Shown one piece after another: positions 1-7,422 of a DNA stretch of 64,000 nucleotides. The stretch spans positions 98,951-162,950 of the forward strand of contig JAEWFA010000006.1 of NCBI GenBank assembly GCA_023389055.1, given 5' to 3'. The DNA comes from Pseudomonadota bacterium (GTDB lineage: Bacteria > Pseudomonadota > Gammaproteobacteria > Burkholderiales > Burkholderiaceae_E). A program made the position numbers and the translations under genes. Within the stretch, counting starts at the first letter, position 1. Every line of letters begins with the position of its first letter. The notes below the pieces were generated by a model, which did no database searches, had not been told where the DNA came from, and saw only the letters and a list, made by a program, of their open reading frames with translations.

Positions 1-1
1 C

Positions 2-1051
2 GGGATCGGGATGCTGATGTCACTGCTGTTCTGGGGCGACGACGCCCGCCACGATGCGCAGACGGACACGTTGTTCGGCGTCGAGGCGCGCATCGCACCC
101 GCAGCCGTCGGGGTGCTGTTGTCGCTCGTTGCCGTACTCATCTCGGGAACGTTGAAGCTTTGGCCGCTGACGGCGACCGTGGGCGCGATCGACCTGCCGC
201 TCTCGTGGGCGCAGCCGTGGCAGGACACGCTGTTTCGCTGGGTGCCGTTCGACGCGACAAAGGGCGAGGAGGGGGTCAGCCTGCAAGGTTCGCTTCTCAT
301 CGCGTTCCTCGTCGCCATCGGCGTCACCGCATACAAGGGTCTGGAAAACATCGTCGAAGGCGCGAACCGGTGGACGTGGACGGCGATGGCGCTTTCCGCA
401 GCCACTCTGCTCGTGGCCGCGCTGCGCTTCACGCCACACCCGGGAGGTCTGGAGATCGCTTTCACCGGTCGCGTGATCGCGGTCGGATTCTCTCTCTGGG
501 CGGTGTGGCGATACGCGCGACGTCTGACCCCCGAGGATTGCCGCAACTGGCTGTGGGAGGCGTGGCGCTTCGTCAAGCAGATCTTTCCGCTGCTGGTTAT
601 CGGCGTCTTCGTGGTCGGCATCGCACGCGAGCTGATCCAGCCACAGTGGGTGCAGGCGCTTGCAGGCCGCAACGACCTGCTGGCCAATTCGGTCGCCGTG
701 TTCTTCGGCGTGTTCATGTACTTCCCGACGCTGGTCGAGGTGCCGGTGGCCCGGATGTTCCTCGATCTCGGCATGCATCCCGGTCCGCTGCTCGCCTATC
801 TGATGTCCGACCCGGAACTGAGCCTGCAGAGCATCCTGATGGTGGCAGCCGTGATCGGTCGCCGGAAAGCCCTCTCGTATGTGGGCCTGGTGGCGGTATT
901 CAGCATCGTTGCCGGCTACCTCTATGGCGCGTGGGTGGACCGGGCCGGCATCGTGCATCTCGGCGCCGGGCTGCTTGTCTTCGTTGCACTGCTCGCTTTC
1001 GCGATGCGATGGCTGAACCAGCGTCGTCGCGGCGTATTCCGGGCCGCTTGA
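2..1051 (+). CDS. Membrane permease, DUF318/YraQ (ArsP-like) family, 5' end outside window
   Basis: The reading frame is open to the window edge (codons for G-I-G precede the first ATG at 11), so the true start is probably upstream. The visible part is a polytopic membrane protein with about eight hydrophobic segments and the family stretch FFGVFMYFPTLVEVPVARMF, followed by a short C-terminal helix and a basic tail (NQRRRGVFRAA). Members of this permease family occur in ars clusters, where ArsP exports trivalent organoarsenicals. Here it is followed 21 nt later by a small thioredoxin-like gene, a pairing common in ars islands, and arsM lies beyond. The substrate is inferred from context only; export of methylated arsenic made by ArsM would fit. 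Confidence 0.75.
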   Translation, partial: GIGMLMSLLFWGDDARHDAQTDTLFGVEARIAPAAVGVLLSLVAVLISGTLKLWPLTATVGAIDLPLSWAQPWQDTLFRWVPFDATKGEEGVSLQGSLLIAFLVAIGVTAYKGLENIVEGANRWTWTAMALSAATLLVAALRFTPHPGGLEIAFTGRVIAVGFSLWAVWRYARRLTPEDCRNWLWEAWRFVKQIFPLLVIGVFVVGIARELIQPQWVQALAGRNDLLANSVAVFFGVFMYFPTLVEVPVARMFLDLGMHPGPLLAYLMSDPELSLQSILMVAAVIGRRKALSYVGLVAVFSIVAGYLYGAWVDRAGIVHLGAGLLVFVALLAFAMRWLNQRRRGVFRAA

Positions 1052-1072
1052 TCCTCGAAAGGAGAACCTGTC

Positions 1073-1309
1073 ATGTTGACCGTCAAGATCCTCGGCCCCG
1101 GTTGCTCGAACTGCAGGAAACTCGAAGCCGTCGCGCGCGAAGCGGCCGCAAGTGCCGGGATCGAAGCCGAGTTTGTCAAGGTCGGCGACATCGAGGCAAT
1201 CATGGCCTACGACGTCATGTCGACGCCGGGGCTGGTGATCAACGAGAAGCTGGTGAGCAGCGGCCGAATCCCGACGCAGGCGGAAATCCGCCAGTGGATG
1301 GCGTCGTAG
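1073..1309 (+). CDS. Small thioredoxin-like redox-active disulfide protein
   Basis: This 78-residue protein has a single minimal thioredoxin fold with the active-site pair C11-S-N-C14 and the conserved cis-Pro region MSTPGLVINEK. It resembles the TM0996-type redox-active disulfide protein family, which lacks a signal peptide and acts in the cytosol. A good Shine-Dalgarno (AAAGGAGAA) lies just upstream of the ATG. It follows the permease closely and is probably cotranscribed with it. Supply of reducing equivalents to arsenic metabolism or to the permease is an inference from position; no partner is shown by the sequence. Confidence 0.85.
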   Translation: MLTVKILGPGCSNCRKLEAVAREAAASAGIEAEFVKVGDIEAIMAYDVMSTPGLVINEKLVSSGRIPTQAEIRQWMAS

Positions 1310-1426
1310 CGTCGCCGGCGTTCGGCGCGCTTCGTCGTGGCTGCGGGCCGATCCGGCGGCCCGCATTGCGACTGGAGGACGTCGCCGACATCTCGCCTTT
1401 AGTTCGCCCCTGCGAAATTCGATTGC

Positions 1427-2314
1427 TCAGTCCTGCACGCGGTCGACCTCGCGTGCGGGTTTAGCCGCACGAATGAACGCACTGAGGAATCGGCCGTCGA
1501 CTTCGTCCGCGATTTCCGACGCATCAAGTCCACTTGCGCTCAGGAACTCGCGCGCGTCGTCCGACCGGTAGATGCGCGTCGGCTCGACGTCGATCCCGGT
1601 GAAGCCCGCGGCCGCAAGCTTCGACCGGTAATCGGCTTCGTCGAGCGCGCCGGCAACACAGCCCACCCAGGCAAGCACGCTCTCGCGAACCTCGGGGCGG
1701 ATCTCGCCACGCGTGACGACATCGGACACCGCGAAGCGACCGCCCGGCTTCAGTACGCGGAACGCCTCGCGCAACACCTGGTCCTTGTCGGCCGAGAGGT
1801 TGATCACGCAGTTCGAGATGACGACGTCCACCGACGCGTCGGGCAGCGGAATATGCTCGATCTCGCCCTTCAGGAACTCGACGTTCGTCGCCTGCGCGTT
1901 GCGCTTGTTCTCGTTCGCGAGCGCGAGCATCTCGTCGGTCATGTCCAGGCCATAAGCCTTGCCGTTCGGCCCCACGCGACGTGCCGACAGCAGTACGTCG
2001 ATGCCACCGCCCGAGCCCAGATCGAGCACGATTTCGCCAGGTTTCAACTCGGCGAGCGCCGTGGGATTCCCGCAGCCGAGTGACGCGAGTACCGCCGCTT
2101 CGGGAAGACTGCCGGTCTGAACCGAGTCGTAGAGATCGCGGGTGATCGGGTCCGCGCCTGGCAGCGCGCTTCCCGAGCAGCACGAGGAAGCCTTGACCTC
2201 GGCAGCGGGAGCGCTGCTGCCGCAGCACGATGCTGAAGCACCGCCCCCGCTGACGCGGCGTGCCGCCTCTGCATACCTCTGCTTCACTACCAGCTTGATA
2301 TCGACGTCACTCAT
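1427..2314 (-). CDS. arsM: Arsenite S-adenosylmethionine methyltransferase
   Basis: The 295-residue protein methylates As(III) using S-adenosylmethionine, giving mono-, di- and trimethylated arsenicals in the cytosol. It shows SAM motif I VLDLGSGGGID (about 96-106) and the three cysteines that bind arsenic in this family: C81 (LGCGNP), C169 (ISNCVINL) and C219 (WVGCVAG). Two extra Cys pairs, C30/C31 and C45/C46, sit in the Ala/Ser-rich N-terminus, as in many bacterial ArsM proteins. The start at 2314 is preceded by GGGGAG on the minus strand. It is divergent from arsR, so both could be controlled from the 75-bp AT-rich gap between them. Confidence 0.93.
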   Translation of the reverse strand: MSDVDIKLVVKQRYAEAARRVSGGGASASCCGSSAPAAEVKASSCCSGSALPGADPITRDLYDSVQTGSLPEAAVLASLGCGNPTALAELKPGEIVLDLGSGGGIDVLLSARRVGPNGKAYGLDMTDEMLALANENKRNAQATNVEFLKGEIEHIPLPDASVDVVISNCVINLSADKDQVLREAFRVLKPGGRFAVSDVVTRGEIRPEVRESVLAWVGCVAGALDEADYRSKLAAAGFTGIDVEPTRIYRSDDAREFLSASGLDASEIADEVDGRFLSAFIRAAKPAREVDRVQD

Positions 2315-2353
2315 GGCGGCTCCCCTTGGCCCTCGTGCCGAGTCGCCTCTTTC

Positions 2354-2383
2354 TTGCCAGCGGCTCTATGTTTTGATTATACT
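2354..2383 (+). promoter_or_regulatory. Sigma70-type promoter of arsR, apparently leaderless
   Basis: A -35-like TTGCCA (2354-2359) and a -10-like TATACT (2378-2383) are separated by 18 nt. Transcription would start about 7 nt after the -10, at or next to the A of the arsR ATG (2390), leaving no 5' leader and no ribosome binding site. The surrounding AT-rich gap between arsM and arsR is the expected place for an ArsR operator, although I do not see a convincing perfect inverted repeat. Confidence 0.6.
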
Positions 2384-2389
2384 AGAAAT

Positions 2390-2716
2390 ATGAAAGAAGA
2401 AAAGGTAGTTCGTGCGCTGGCCGCCCTGGGGCAGCCGCATCGACTGAAGGTGTTCCGTGCGCTCGTCGTGGCTGGCGAGGAGGGGCTGACCCCCGGAACC
2501 ATCAGCGAGGCGCTTGCGCTTCCTGCAGCCACGCTGTCGTTCCATCTCAAGGAACTTGCCGCTGCCGGCCTTGTCACGCAGGAGCGCTCGAGCCGGCACC
2601 TGATCTACCGAGCGGACTACTCTTCGATGAACGCGCTTCTGGGGTACCTCACGGAGAACTGCTGTCAGGGACAGCAGTGCCTGATCCCCGTCGCTGCAGC
2701 GGCGTGCGACGCCTGA
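2390..2716 (+). CDS. arsR: ArsR-family As(III)-responsive repressor
   Basis: This is a 108-residue winged-helix SmtB/ArsR repressor that releases DNA on binding As(III) or Sb(III). The helix-turn-helix region is about 33-75 (TPGTISEALALPAATLSFHL). The metal site is C-terminal: C91, C92 and C97 in ENCCQGQQCL, plus C106. This spacing resembles the C-terminal site of Acidithiobacillus ferrooxidans ArsR rather than the ELCVCDL site of E. coli ArsR. I chose ATG 2390, because the upstream in-frame TTG at 2354 is itself part of the putative -35 hexamer. The gene heads arsR-arsC'-arsC-acr3 with almost no gaps. Confidence 0.93.
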   Translation: MKEEKVVRALAALGQPHRLKVFRALVVAGEEGLTPGTISEALALPAATLSFHLKELAAAGLVTQERSSRHLIYRADYSSMNALLGYLTENCCQGQQCLIPVAAAACDA

Positions 2717-2959
2717 ATGCGCAACATGACCTGCAACGCCCTGTTCGTCTGCACCGGCAATTCCGCACGTTCGACCCTCGCCGAAGCCCTGCTCGATCAC
2801 CTCGGCAACGGGCACTTCAAGGCCTGGTCGGCCGGCAGTCACCCGAGCGGGACCGCGCTGCTTCTGAAGCGAAGAATCCAGTTGCTGCTTGCGTTGCCGG
2901 CGCAACGCGTGGACGTCATCGCGTTGCAGCGTGAAATCCGCGACATCGGCCGACAGTGA
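2717..2959 (+). pseudogene. arsC: Internally deleted arsenate reductase (low-molecular-weight phosphatase type)
   Basis: This 80-codon frame joins the first ~45 residues of a LMW-phosphatase-type ArsC (LFVCTGNSAR, the P-loop CX5R, then KAWSAGSHPSG) directly to the typical family C-terminus (LLLKRRIQLLLALP...REIRDIGRQ). Family members have about 140-170 residues, so roughly 90 residues are missing in frame, including the central region that holds the resolving cysteines. The ends are intact and the frame is open, so this is a clean internal deletion. The peptide probably has no reductase activity. It starts immediately after the arsR stop and overlaps the next gene, so it may still be translated and couple translation along the operon. 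Confidence 0.8.
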
Positions 2960-2967
2960 AAGAAGGA

Positions 2968-3462
2968 ATGACGACCAACGTACTGATTCTTTGCACGCAC
3001 AACTCGGCGCGAAGCATTTTGGCCGAAGCGATGCTGAATCACCTGGCCAGCGCGCTTGGCAAGGATGTACGCGCTTTCAGCGCGGGCAGCGCGCCGAAAG
3101 GCGTCGTTCATCCGACGGCCCTCGAAGTCCTGTCCCGTGCCGGGATCGATACGAGCGGCTTGCGCAGCAAGAACTGGGACGAGTTCACCCGCGACGACGG
3201 ACCACCGATTCGGGTCGTGATCACGGTCTGCAATCGAGCAGCCGCGGAACCCTGCCCCTGGTGGCCCGGGAGCCCGGTGCAGGTGCACTGGGGCTACCCC
3301 GACCCGTCGAACGTCGCGGGCGATGTCGATGCCCTTCGCGCTGCTTTCGACCTGACGCGACAGGCGCTCGGCTACCGGCTGCTGCAGTTGCTGCAATTGT
3401 CCTTCACGGAGTCGAGCGACGAAGCGCTGAAGATCGCGCTTACCACCATCGCGAAAAGCTGA
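2968..3462 (+). CDS. arsC: Arsenate reductase, low-molecular-weight phosphatase type
   Basis: This intact ArsC reduces arsenate to arsenite for export by the adjacent carrier. The P-loop C9-T-H-N-S-A-R15 is at the N-terminus. The central part contains VITVCNRAAAEPCPWWPG with further cysteines, followed by VHWGYPDPSN, all typical of the family. I chose ATG 2968 because homologues begin at MTTNVLILCTHNSAR. A GTG at 2956, overlapping the preceding stop as GTGA, would add four residues (MKEG) and is the alternative. The AGAAGGA before 2968 is too close to be an ideal ribosome binding site, so the start is uncertain. Confidence 0.92.
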   Translation: MTTNVLILCTHNSARSILAEAMLNHLASALGKDVRAFSAGSAPKGVVHPTALEVLSRAGIDTSGLRSKNWDEFTRDDGPPIRVVITVCNRAAAEPCPWWPGSPVQVHWGYPDPSNVAGDVDALRAAFDLTRQALGYRLLQLLQLSFTESSDEALKIALTTIAKS

Positions 3463-3480
3463 ACGAACCGGATCGAGCAC

Positions 3481-4566
3481 ATGGGCATCTTCGAGCGTTA
3501 TCTCACCGTCTGGGTCGCACTGGGCATCGTCGCGGGCGTCGGCCTCGGGCTCGTTGCACCGGGTCTGTTCGAGTTCGTCGCGTCCCTGGAATGGGCGCAC
3601 GTGAACCTCGTCGTCGCCGTTTTCATCTGGGTGATGATCTATCCGATGATGATCCAGATCGACTTCGCCGCCGTGAAGGACGTCGGCCGACGCCCCCGGG
3701 GGCTCGTGCTCACGTTGGTCGTCAACTGGCTCATCAAGCCGTTCACGATGGCCGTCCTGGCGGTGCTGTTCTTCGAGCACCTGTTCGCGCCGTGGGTCGA
3801 CCCGACTTCGGCCTCCGAATACATCGCCGGCATGATCCTGCTCGGCGTCGCTCCGTGCACCGCCATGGTGTTCGTCTGGAGCGAGATGACCCGTGGCAAC
3901 GCTAACTACACGTTGGTCCAGGTATCGGTCAACGACCTCGTAATGGTGTTCGCGTTCGCTCCGATCGCCGCGTTCCTGCTCGGCGTGACCGACGTGACCG
4001 TGCCGTGGGAGACGCTGCTGTTCAGTGTCGTGCTGTATGTCGTGCTGCCTTTGATCGCCGGAGTGCTGACTCGTCGGGCACTGCTGCAACACGGCCCCGA
4101 GAGGCTCGCACGGGGAATCCGAGCGCTGAAGCCGTGGTCGATGGTCGGTCTCGTCGCCACCGTCGTGCTGCTGTTTGGCTTCCAGGCCGGGACGCTGGTT
4201 GCGCAGCCACTCGTGATCGCGATGATCGCAGTGCCGCTCATCCTGCAGTCCTACGGGATCTTCTTCATCAGCGCGGTCGGTGCGCGCTGGCTTCGATTGC
4301 CCCACGAGATCGCAGCGCCGGCGTGTCTGATCGGCACCTCGAATTTCTTCGAGCTGGCGGTGGCAGTGGCGATCTCGCTGTTCGGCCTCGGATCGGGTGC
4401 CGCGCTTGCGACTGTCGTCGGCGTGCTCGTCGAGGTGCCGGTGATGCTGTCGCTGGTCGCGATCGCGAACCGCAGTCGACACTGGTTTCCGTCTGAGGAG
4501 ACGTGCGAGGCTTCGAACGTTCCGCTCTCGCGTTCGGGCCGAAGCGCACCGGCACGCGGCGCGTAA
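3481..4566 (+). CDS. acr3: ACR3-family arsenite efflux carrier
   Basis: A 361-residue inner-membrane carrier with ten predicted transmembrane segments that exports As(III). The family signature GVAPCTAMVFVW contains the conserved essential cysteine (C126), and a second conserved stretch, GTSNFFELAVAVAI, lies in the C-terminal half. It is 18 nt downstream of arsC and closes the arsR-arsC operon. The last ~30 residues (EETCEASNV...ARGA) are a hydrophilic tail not typical of the family. The chromosomal segment ends about 105 bp later at the attachment repeat of the integrated element. Confidence 0.93.
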   Translation: MGIFERYLTVWVALGIVAGVGLGLVAPGLFEFVASLEWAHVNLVVAVFIWVMIYPMMIQIDFAAVKDVGRRPRGLVLTLVVNWLIKPFTMAVLAVLFFEHLFAPWVDPTSASEYIAGMILLGVAPCTAMVFVWSEMTRGNANYTLVQVSVNDLVMVFAFAPIAAFLLGVTDVTVPWETLLFSVVLYVVLPLIAGVLTRRALLQHGPERLARGIRALKPWSMVGLVATVVLLFGFQAGTLVAQPLVIAMIAVPLILQSYGIFFISAVGARWLRLPHEIAAPACLIGTSNFFELAVAVAISLFGLGSGAALATVVGVLVEVPVMLSLVAIANRSRHWFPSEETCEASNVPLSRSGRSAPARGA

Positions 4567-4671
4567 CGAGATCGCCGCTCATTTGCACGACGAGGAAGGG
4601 GAGGCCGGATGCCGAAGGTAGTGAAAGTTGAAGTCCGGCCGCTATCGCGCAAAGCTGCTCGTAATGGCTGA

Positions 4672-4716
4672 TGGTGGGCCCCCCGGGAGTCGAACCCGGC
4701 ACCAACGGATTATGAG
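4672..4716. repeat. Left attachment repeat: 3' fragment of the tRNA gene
   Basis: These 45 bp are identical to 23891-23935, covering the tRNA from the anticodon loop to the encoded CCA on the minus strand. The 5' part of the tRNA is missing here, so this copy is not a tRNA gene. Similarity continues outward: 4635-4660 matches 23862-23887 at 24 of 26 positions, after which a 10-nt versus 3-nt spacer separates it from the 45-bp core. Confidence 0.93.
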
Positions 4717-4804
4717 ACGCGGTCAGACCACAATCGGCGACAGATTACAACGAATAATCGCAACAACATCAACAACATAGCAGAAATCGTCTGTTGTAGA
4801 TAGT

Positions 4805-4813
4805 TGTGGATAA
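4805..4813 (-). promoter_or_regulatory. Perfect DnaA box near the left end of the element
   Basis: The minus strand reads TTATCCACA, a perfect match to the DnaA box consensus, and a one- to two-mismatch relative (GTTATCCAGC on the minus strand) follows about 10 nt away. It lies in an AT-rich stretch (about 4735-4825) that contains the short repeat CAACAACAT twice. A role as replication origin or as part of the attachment complex is inference. Confidence 0.4.
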
Positions 4814-4832
4814 CCGCTGGATAACGTACGCC

Positions 4833-4864
4833 AGTGTCCCACCAGTGTCCCATGGGGGCACTGG
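4833..4864. repeat. Candidate integrase arm-type sites, left end
   Basis: The 20-mer AGTGTCCCACCAGTGTCCCA (4833-4852) contains two copies of AGTGTCCCA 11 bp apart and is repeated exactly at 23825-23844 near the other end. A third, inverted copy follows here: GGGGCACTGG (4855-4864) pairs with CCAGTGTCCC (4842-4851) with one mismatch. Short direct repeats flanking the core at both ends are what arm-binding tyrosine integrases use. The gap 4567-4902 otherwise holds only 105 bp of chromosome and the attachment core. Confidence 0.6.
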
Positions 4865-4902
4865 AGAAAGACCCGCCTTCAGGCCCGCGAATAATGCACC
4901 GT

Positions 4903-5268
4903 TCAACACCGCTGGTAGATTGCTTTGTTATCGGAAGTCTTGCCGATGTGAATTGCGATCTTCGCTTCTTCGACGGCCTTGCGATACCAGCGTCCGAAAG
5001 CGTTGTGGGCCGGCACTTCGTCCCGCCACACGTGCTCTGAGAACAAGTCGGGAAGAAGGAATTGATCGCCCCTACCCTTCTGCGCGGTTCGATCCATCGC
5101 GAGCTTGAGTGCCGCTTCGATGGTCATCGGTTTCTTGCGTGGGGGCTCTTTCAACGCCTTGCTTAAGATCTGTTGGATCTGTTCATCAAGCGTCAGCCCG
5201 TTGGCTACCGCACTGCTGAGGATGCCGCTGAGCGTTCCTTCGTTCAGCGAGATCGTCAAGGTGGCCAT
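4903..5268 (-). CDS. Hypothetical protein with ribbon-helix-helix-like N-terminus
   Basis: I do not recognise this 121-residue protein firmly. The N-terminus (MATLTISLNEGTLSGILSSA) has the strand-helix pattern of ribbon-helix-helix regulators, and the C-terminus (GRWYRKAVEEAKIAI...GKTSDNKAIYQR) resembles a small winged-helix-like domain often found behind such N-termini. The start at 5268 is chosen over a frame beginning at 5313 because AGGAG lies 5 nt before it. A 10-bp inverted repeat sits 11-44 nt upstream, so the protein may repress its own promoter. It is the leftmost gene of the element, and a regulatory role is inferred. Confidence 0.65.
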   Translation of the reverse strand: MATLTISLNEGTLSGILSSAVANGLTLDEQIQQILSKALKEPPRKKPMTIEAALKLAMDRTAQKGRGDQFLLPDLFSEHVWRDEVPAHNAFGRWYRKAVEEAKIAIHIGKTSDNKAIYQRC

Positions 5269-5279
5269 ATCAGCTCCTA

Positions 5280-5312
5280 TGAGTGGAATTGTGTTAAACA
5301 GTATTCCACTCA
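5280..5312. promoter_or_regulatory. 33-bp operator-like palindrome
   Basis: TGAGTGGAAT (5280-5289) and ATTCCACTCA (5303-5312) form perfect 10-bp inverted arms around a 13-nt AT-rich centre. A -35-like TTGACG on the minus strand (5324-5329) lies just upstream. The site is immediately upstream of the hypothetical regulator ending at 4903 and would cover the -10 region of its promoter. It is too widely spaced and followed by no U-run, so a terminator is unlikely. Confidence 0.6.
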
Positions 5313-5386
5313 CTGTTCACCGACGTCAACCCCCATTTCGGTTGTACACCAAGGCTCAAGGCCCCATGAAGAAAGCGGCGCCCGCT

Positions 5387-6247
5387 CTACTTCGCCACCG
5401 TCACGCGCACCTCCTCGCGCGCCGCCCCGCGATACTGCTCAAGATCCACCCCTTCGAGCTGCGGCACGCGCTTGTAATCGACGCTGCCGGCCTTCCAGTA
5501 GCGGCTGACCGTCACGCCGAACCCCTGCTCGCTCGTGTGCTCGGCGAGCGCCACGAGCCGCGCCTTCGCCGCGTCCAGCTCCAAGGCAACCGACTCGGCC
5601 ATGCGCTTGAGTTCCGCGTAGTCGCGCGCCGCGTCCTCCCACGCGGCGTCCTCACGCTGGCGCGTGTCTCGCTCGGTAAGCGCGGGCGGCGTATCGGCGC
5701 GCAGGCACTCAGCGAAGGCGTCCCAGCCGTCCCGGATCGTGTCCCAGCACTCGGGCTCGGCGCGTTGCTCGATCAGGACGCCGGTCTTGCCGTCGTACAC
5801 ATAGACGTGCGCCAGGCGCGCGGCGCTAACCAGCATCTGGTGCTGCACTTGCCAGTACACGTGCACCGGAACGCGCCCGGCGCGCGCCTCCTTGAGCAGT
5901 GTCGCGTCCTTCGCCTTCGGGCATTTGATCTCCAGGATGAGATCACCGTCGAGCGTGATGCCGTCCAGGCTCGCCGAGTAGTCGCCCTCGACGAGCACGA
6001 GCGGCTGCATCACGTTGCCGGTGAGCGTCTCGTACATCGCGCGCGCCGCTGGCTCCGTGGCCGTGCCGTGCGCCATCGCGGCGGTGAGTTCCACCTGCGC
6101 ACGCCCGGTGCGCTGCTGCCAGAGCTGAAACGGCGTGGTGTACGGCGAGACGCCGAGCACGGCCGGCGTCTCGGAAGCATTGCGGTGCGCCAGGCGATGC
6201 GCGTGCCACTCGGGGCTGCCCTGTACAAGCTTGACGATGCGGGCCAT
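5387..6247 (-). CDS. YqaJ-type viral recombinase exonuclease
   Basis: A 286-residue nuclease of the YqaJ/lambda-exonuclease fold, which resects double-stranded DNA ends to load a single-strand annealing protein. The N-terminus (VKLVQGSPEWHAHRLAHRNA, then GVSPYTTPFQLW) is diagnostic. Catalytic-site elements are visible as GTATEPAAR (Glu), SLDGI (Asp) and LEIKCP (Glu-x-Lys), followed by WQVQHQMLVS. The C-terminal ~90 residues look helical. Its ATG overlaps the stop of the upstream annealing protein gene as TGATG, so the two are translationally coupled and form a Red-like recombination pair. Confidence 0.88.
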   Translation of the reverse strand: MARIVKLVQGSPEWHAHRLAHRNASETPAVLGVSPYTTPFQLWQQRTGRAQVELTAAMAHGTATEPAARAMYETLTGNVMQPLVLVEGDYSASLDGITLDGDLILEIKCPKAKDATLLKEARAGRVPVHVYWQVQHQMLVSAARLAHVYVYDGKTGVLIEQRAEPECWDTIRDGWDAFAECLRADTPPALTERDTRQREDAAWEDAARDYAELKRMAESVALELDAAKARLVALAEHTSEQGFGVTVSRYWKAGSVDYKRVPQLEGVDLEQYRGAAREEVRVTVAK

Positions 6248-6879
6248 CACGCAGCCCTCCGCTTTTGCTCCAGCGAGCGGATCGCGCGGCTCGCGGCTTG
6301 GGACGTCAGCTCTTCGAGCTGCTCCACGCCGAAGTATTCGAGCAGATGCTCCAGATCGCTGCCGGTGTCCTGCAGCAGCCGCTGGATGTAGCGAACCTGC
6401 GCGGCGCTCGCCTTGGTCGTCTTCCCCATCGTCGTGACGCTTGCCTTCGGCGCGCGGGGTTCTTGAGGTTCTGCCGGTTTTGCCGGCGCCTCCCCGTCGC
6501 CCTCGGGCAGATCCTCACCGGCATAGATGTAGAGCCCCAGCCCGTGCAGCGCGATCGCCTTCACCAACGCGCGCTGGATCGATGCGTTGATGTCGAAGCA
6601 CGTGGGCTCGACGATCGGCCGGTTCTTCGAGTCGAGCACAGGATGAATTTGGCTCAAGACGACGCCCTGCACCGTCACCGCAACTTCGACGAAGTAGCCG
6701 GTCTCGGATCGCAGGAATGGAAGGCCATCGAACCGTCGCACCTCCCAGGTTGCGCTCGGGTCGGCCTGCCGCAGTTGGGCAACCGCGAACGGCCAGGACA
6801 GGTAGCTGAACTGGCCCTTCTTCTCGACGTGCTCGTTGACGTTGATCTTGCTCAGGCGAGCGAAGTAGTTCTCGGACAT
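6247..6879 (-). CDS. Sak3/DUF1071-type single-strand annealing protein
   Basis: This 210-residue protein begins with the typical DUF1071 stretch FARLSKINVNEHVEKKGQFS followed by YLSWPFAVAQLRQADPSATW. Proteins of this family are phage single-strand annealing proteins of the Rad52-like group (Sak3). After about residue 130 there is a Pro/Ala/Lys-rich linker and a helical C-terminal region. It lies directly upstream of the YqaJ nuclease, matching the exonuclease/annealing pairs of phages. It could mediate recombination or replication of the element. It lacks any resemblance to RecT itself. Confidence 0.85.
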   Translation of the reverse strand: MSENYFARLSKINVNEHVEKKGQFSYLSWPFAVAQLRQADPSATWEVRRFDGLPFLRSETGYFVEVAVTVQGVVLSQIHPVLDSKNRPIVEPTCFDINASIQRALVKAIALHGLGLYIYAGEDLPEGDGEAPAKPAEPQEPRAPKASVTTMGKTTKASAAQVRYIQRLLQDTGSDLEHLLEYFGVEQLEELTSQAASRAIRSLEQKRRAA

Positions 6880-6978
6880 CGTGGTTCTCCTTCGGAAACG
6901 AAAAGCGCCCGGCGAACACGGCGGTTCGACCGGGCGCGACGGAAAAGCGGCTTGGACGGCAGCCGCCGACGGCTACAG

Positions 6979-7422
6979 CTAGAGCAGGCCCTTCTCGGCG
7001 AAGCTCACGACGCGGGTGCGGGTGACGATGAAGTGGTCGAGCACGTGCACGTCGACAAGCGCCAGGGCGTTCTTGAGCGACTGCGTGAGCAGACGATCGG
7101 CGGCCGAAGGCTCGGGCATGCCGCTCGGGTGGTTGTGACAGAGGATCACCGCCGCGGCGTTCCTCTTGAGCGACTCGATCACCACCTCGCGCGGATAGAC
7201 CGCCGTTTGCGTTAGCGTCCCGCGAAACAGCTCGACGATTTCGATTACCCGGTTCTGGGAATCGAGGAACACGACCGCGAAGATCTCGTGCTCGCGGTCG
7301 GCGAGCGCCAGGCGCAGGTAGTCGCGTACGGCGGCGGGCGAAGCGAGCGCATCGGTCGCACGCACCTCCTCGGCGAGCAGCTCCAAGGCGGAAGCGACGA
7401 TCGGGTGACGGGTGGCGTTCAT
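6979..7422 (-). CDS. RadC-like JAB-domain protein
   Basis: A 147-residue protein holding the JAB/MPN metal-binding motif of the RadC family: E in the REHEIFAVVFLD region, HNHPSG and the downstream D of MPEPSAAD. It lacks the N-terminal helix-hairpin-helix part of chromosomal RadC and is therefore the short form common on mobile elements. The ATG at 7422 overlaps the stop of the ArdC-like gene as ATGA, so the frame's long upstream extension is not coding. The molecular function of RadC proteins is unsettled; an association with mobile-element recombination is only inferred. Confidence 0.85.
   Translation of the reverse strand: MNATRHPIVASALELLAEEVRATDALASPAAVRDYLRLALADREHEIFAVVFLDSQNRVIEIVELFRGTLTQTAVYPREVVIESLKRNAAAVILCHNHPSGMPEPSAADRLLTQSLKNALALVDVHVLDHFIVTRTRVVSFAEKGLL

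Noticed and set aside
2354..2389. TTG start extending ArsR by 12 residues
   Set aside because: The TTG is part of the likely -35 hexamer, and homologues start near the ATG at 2390.
4672..4750. tRNA-like sequence at the left end
   Set aside because: Only the 3' half matches; the D-arm and 5' acceptor strand are missing, so it is an attachment repeat, not a gene.
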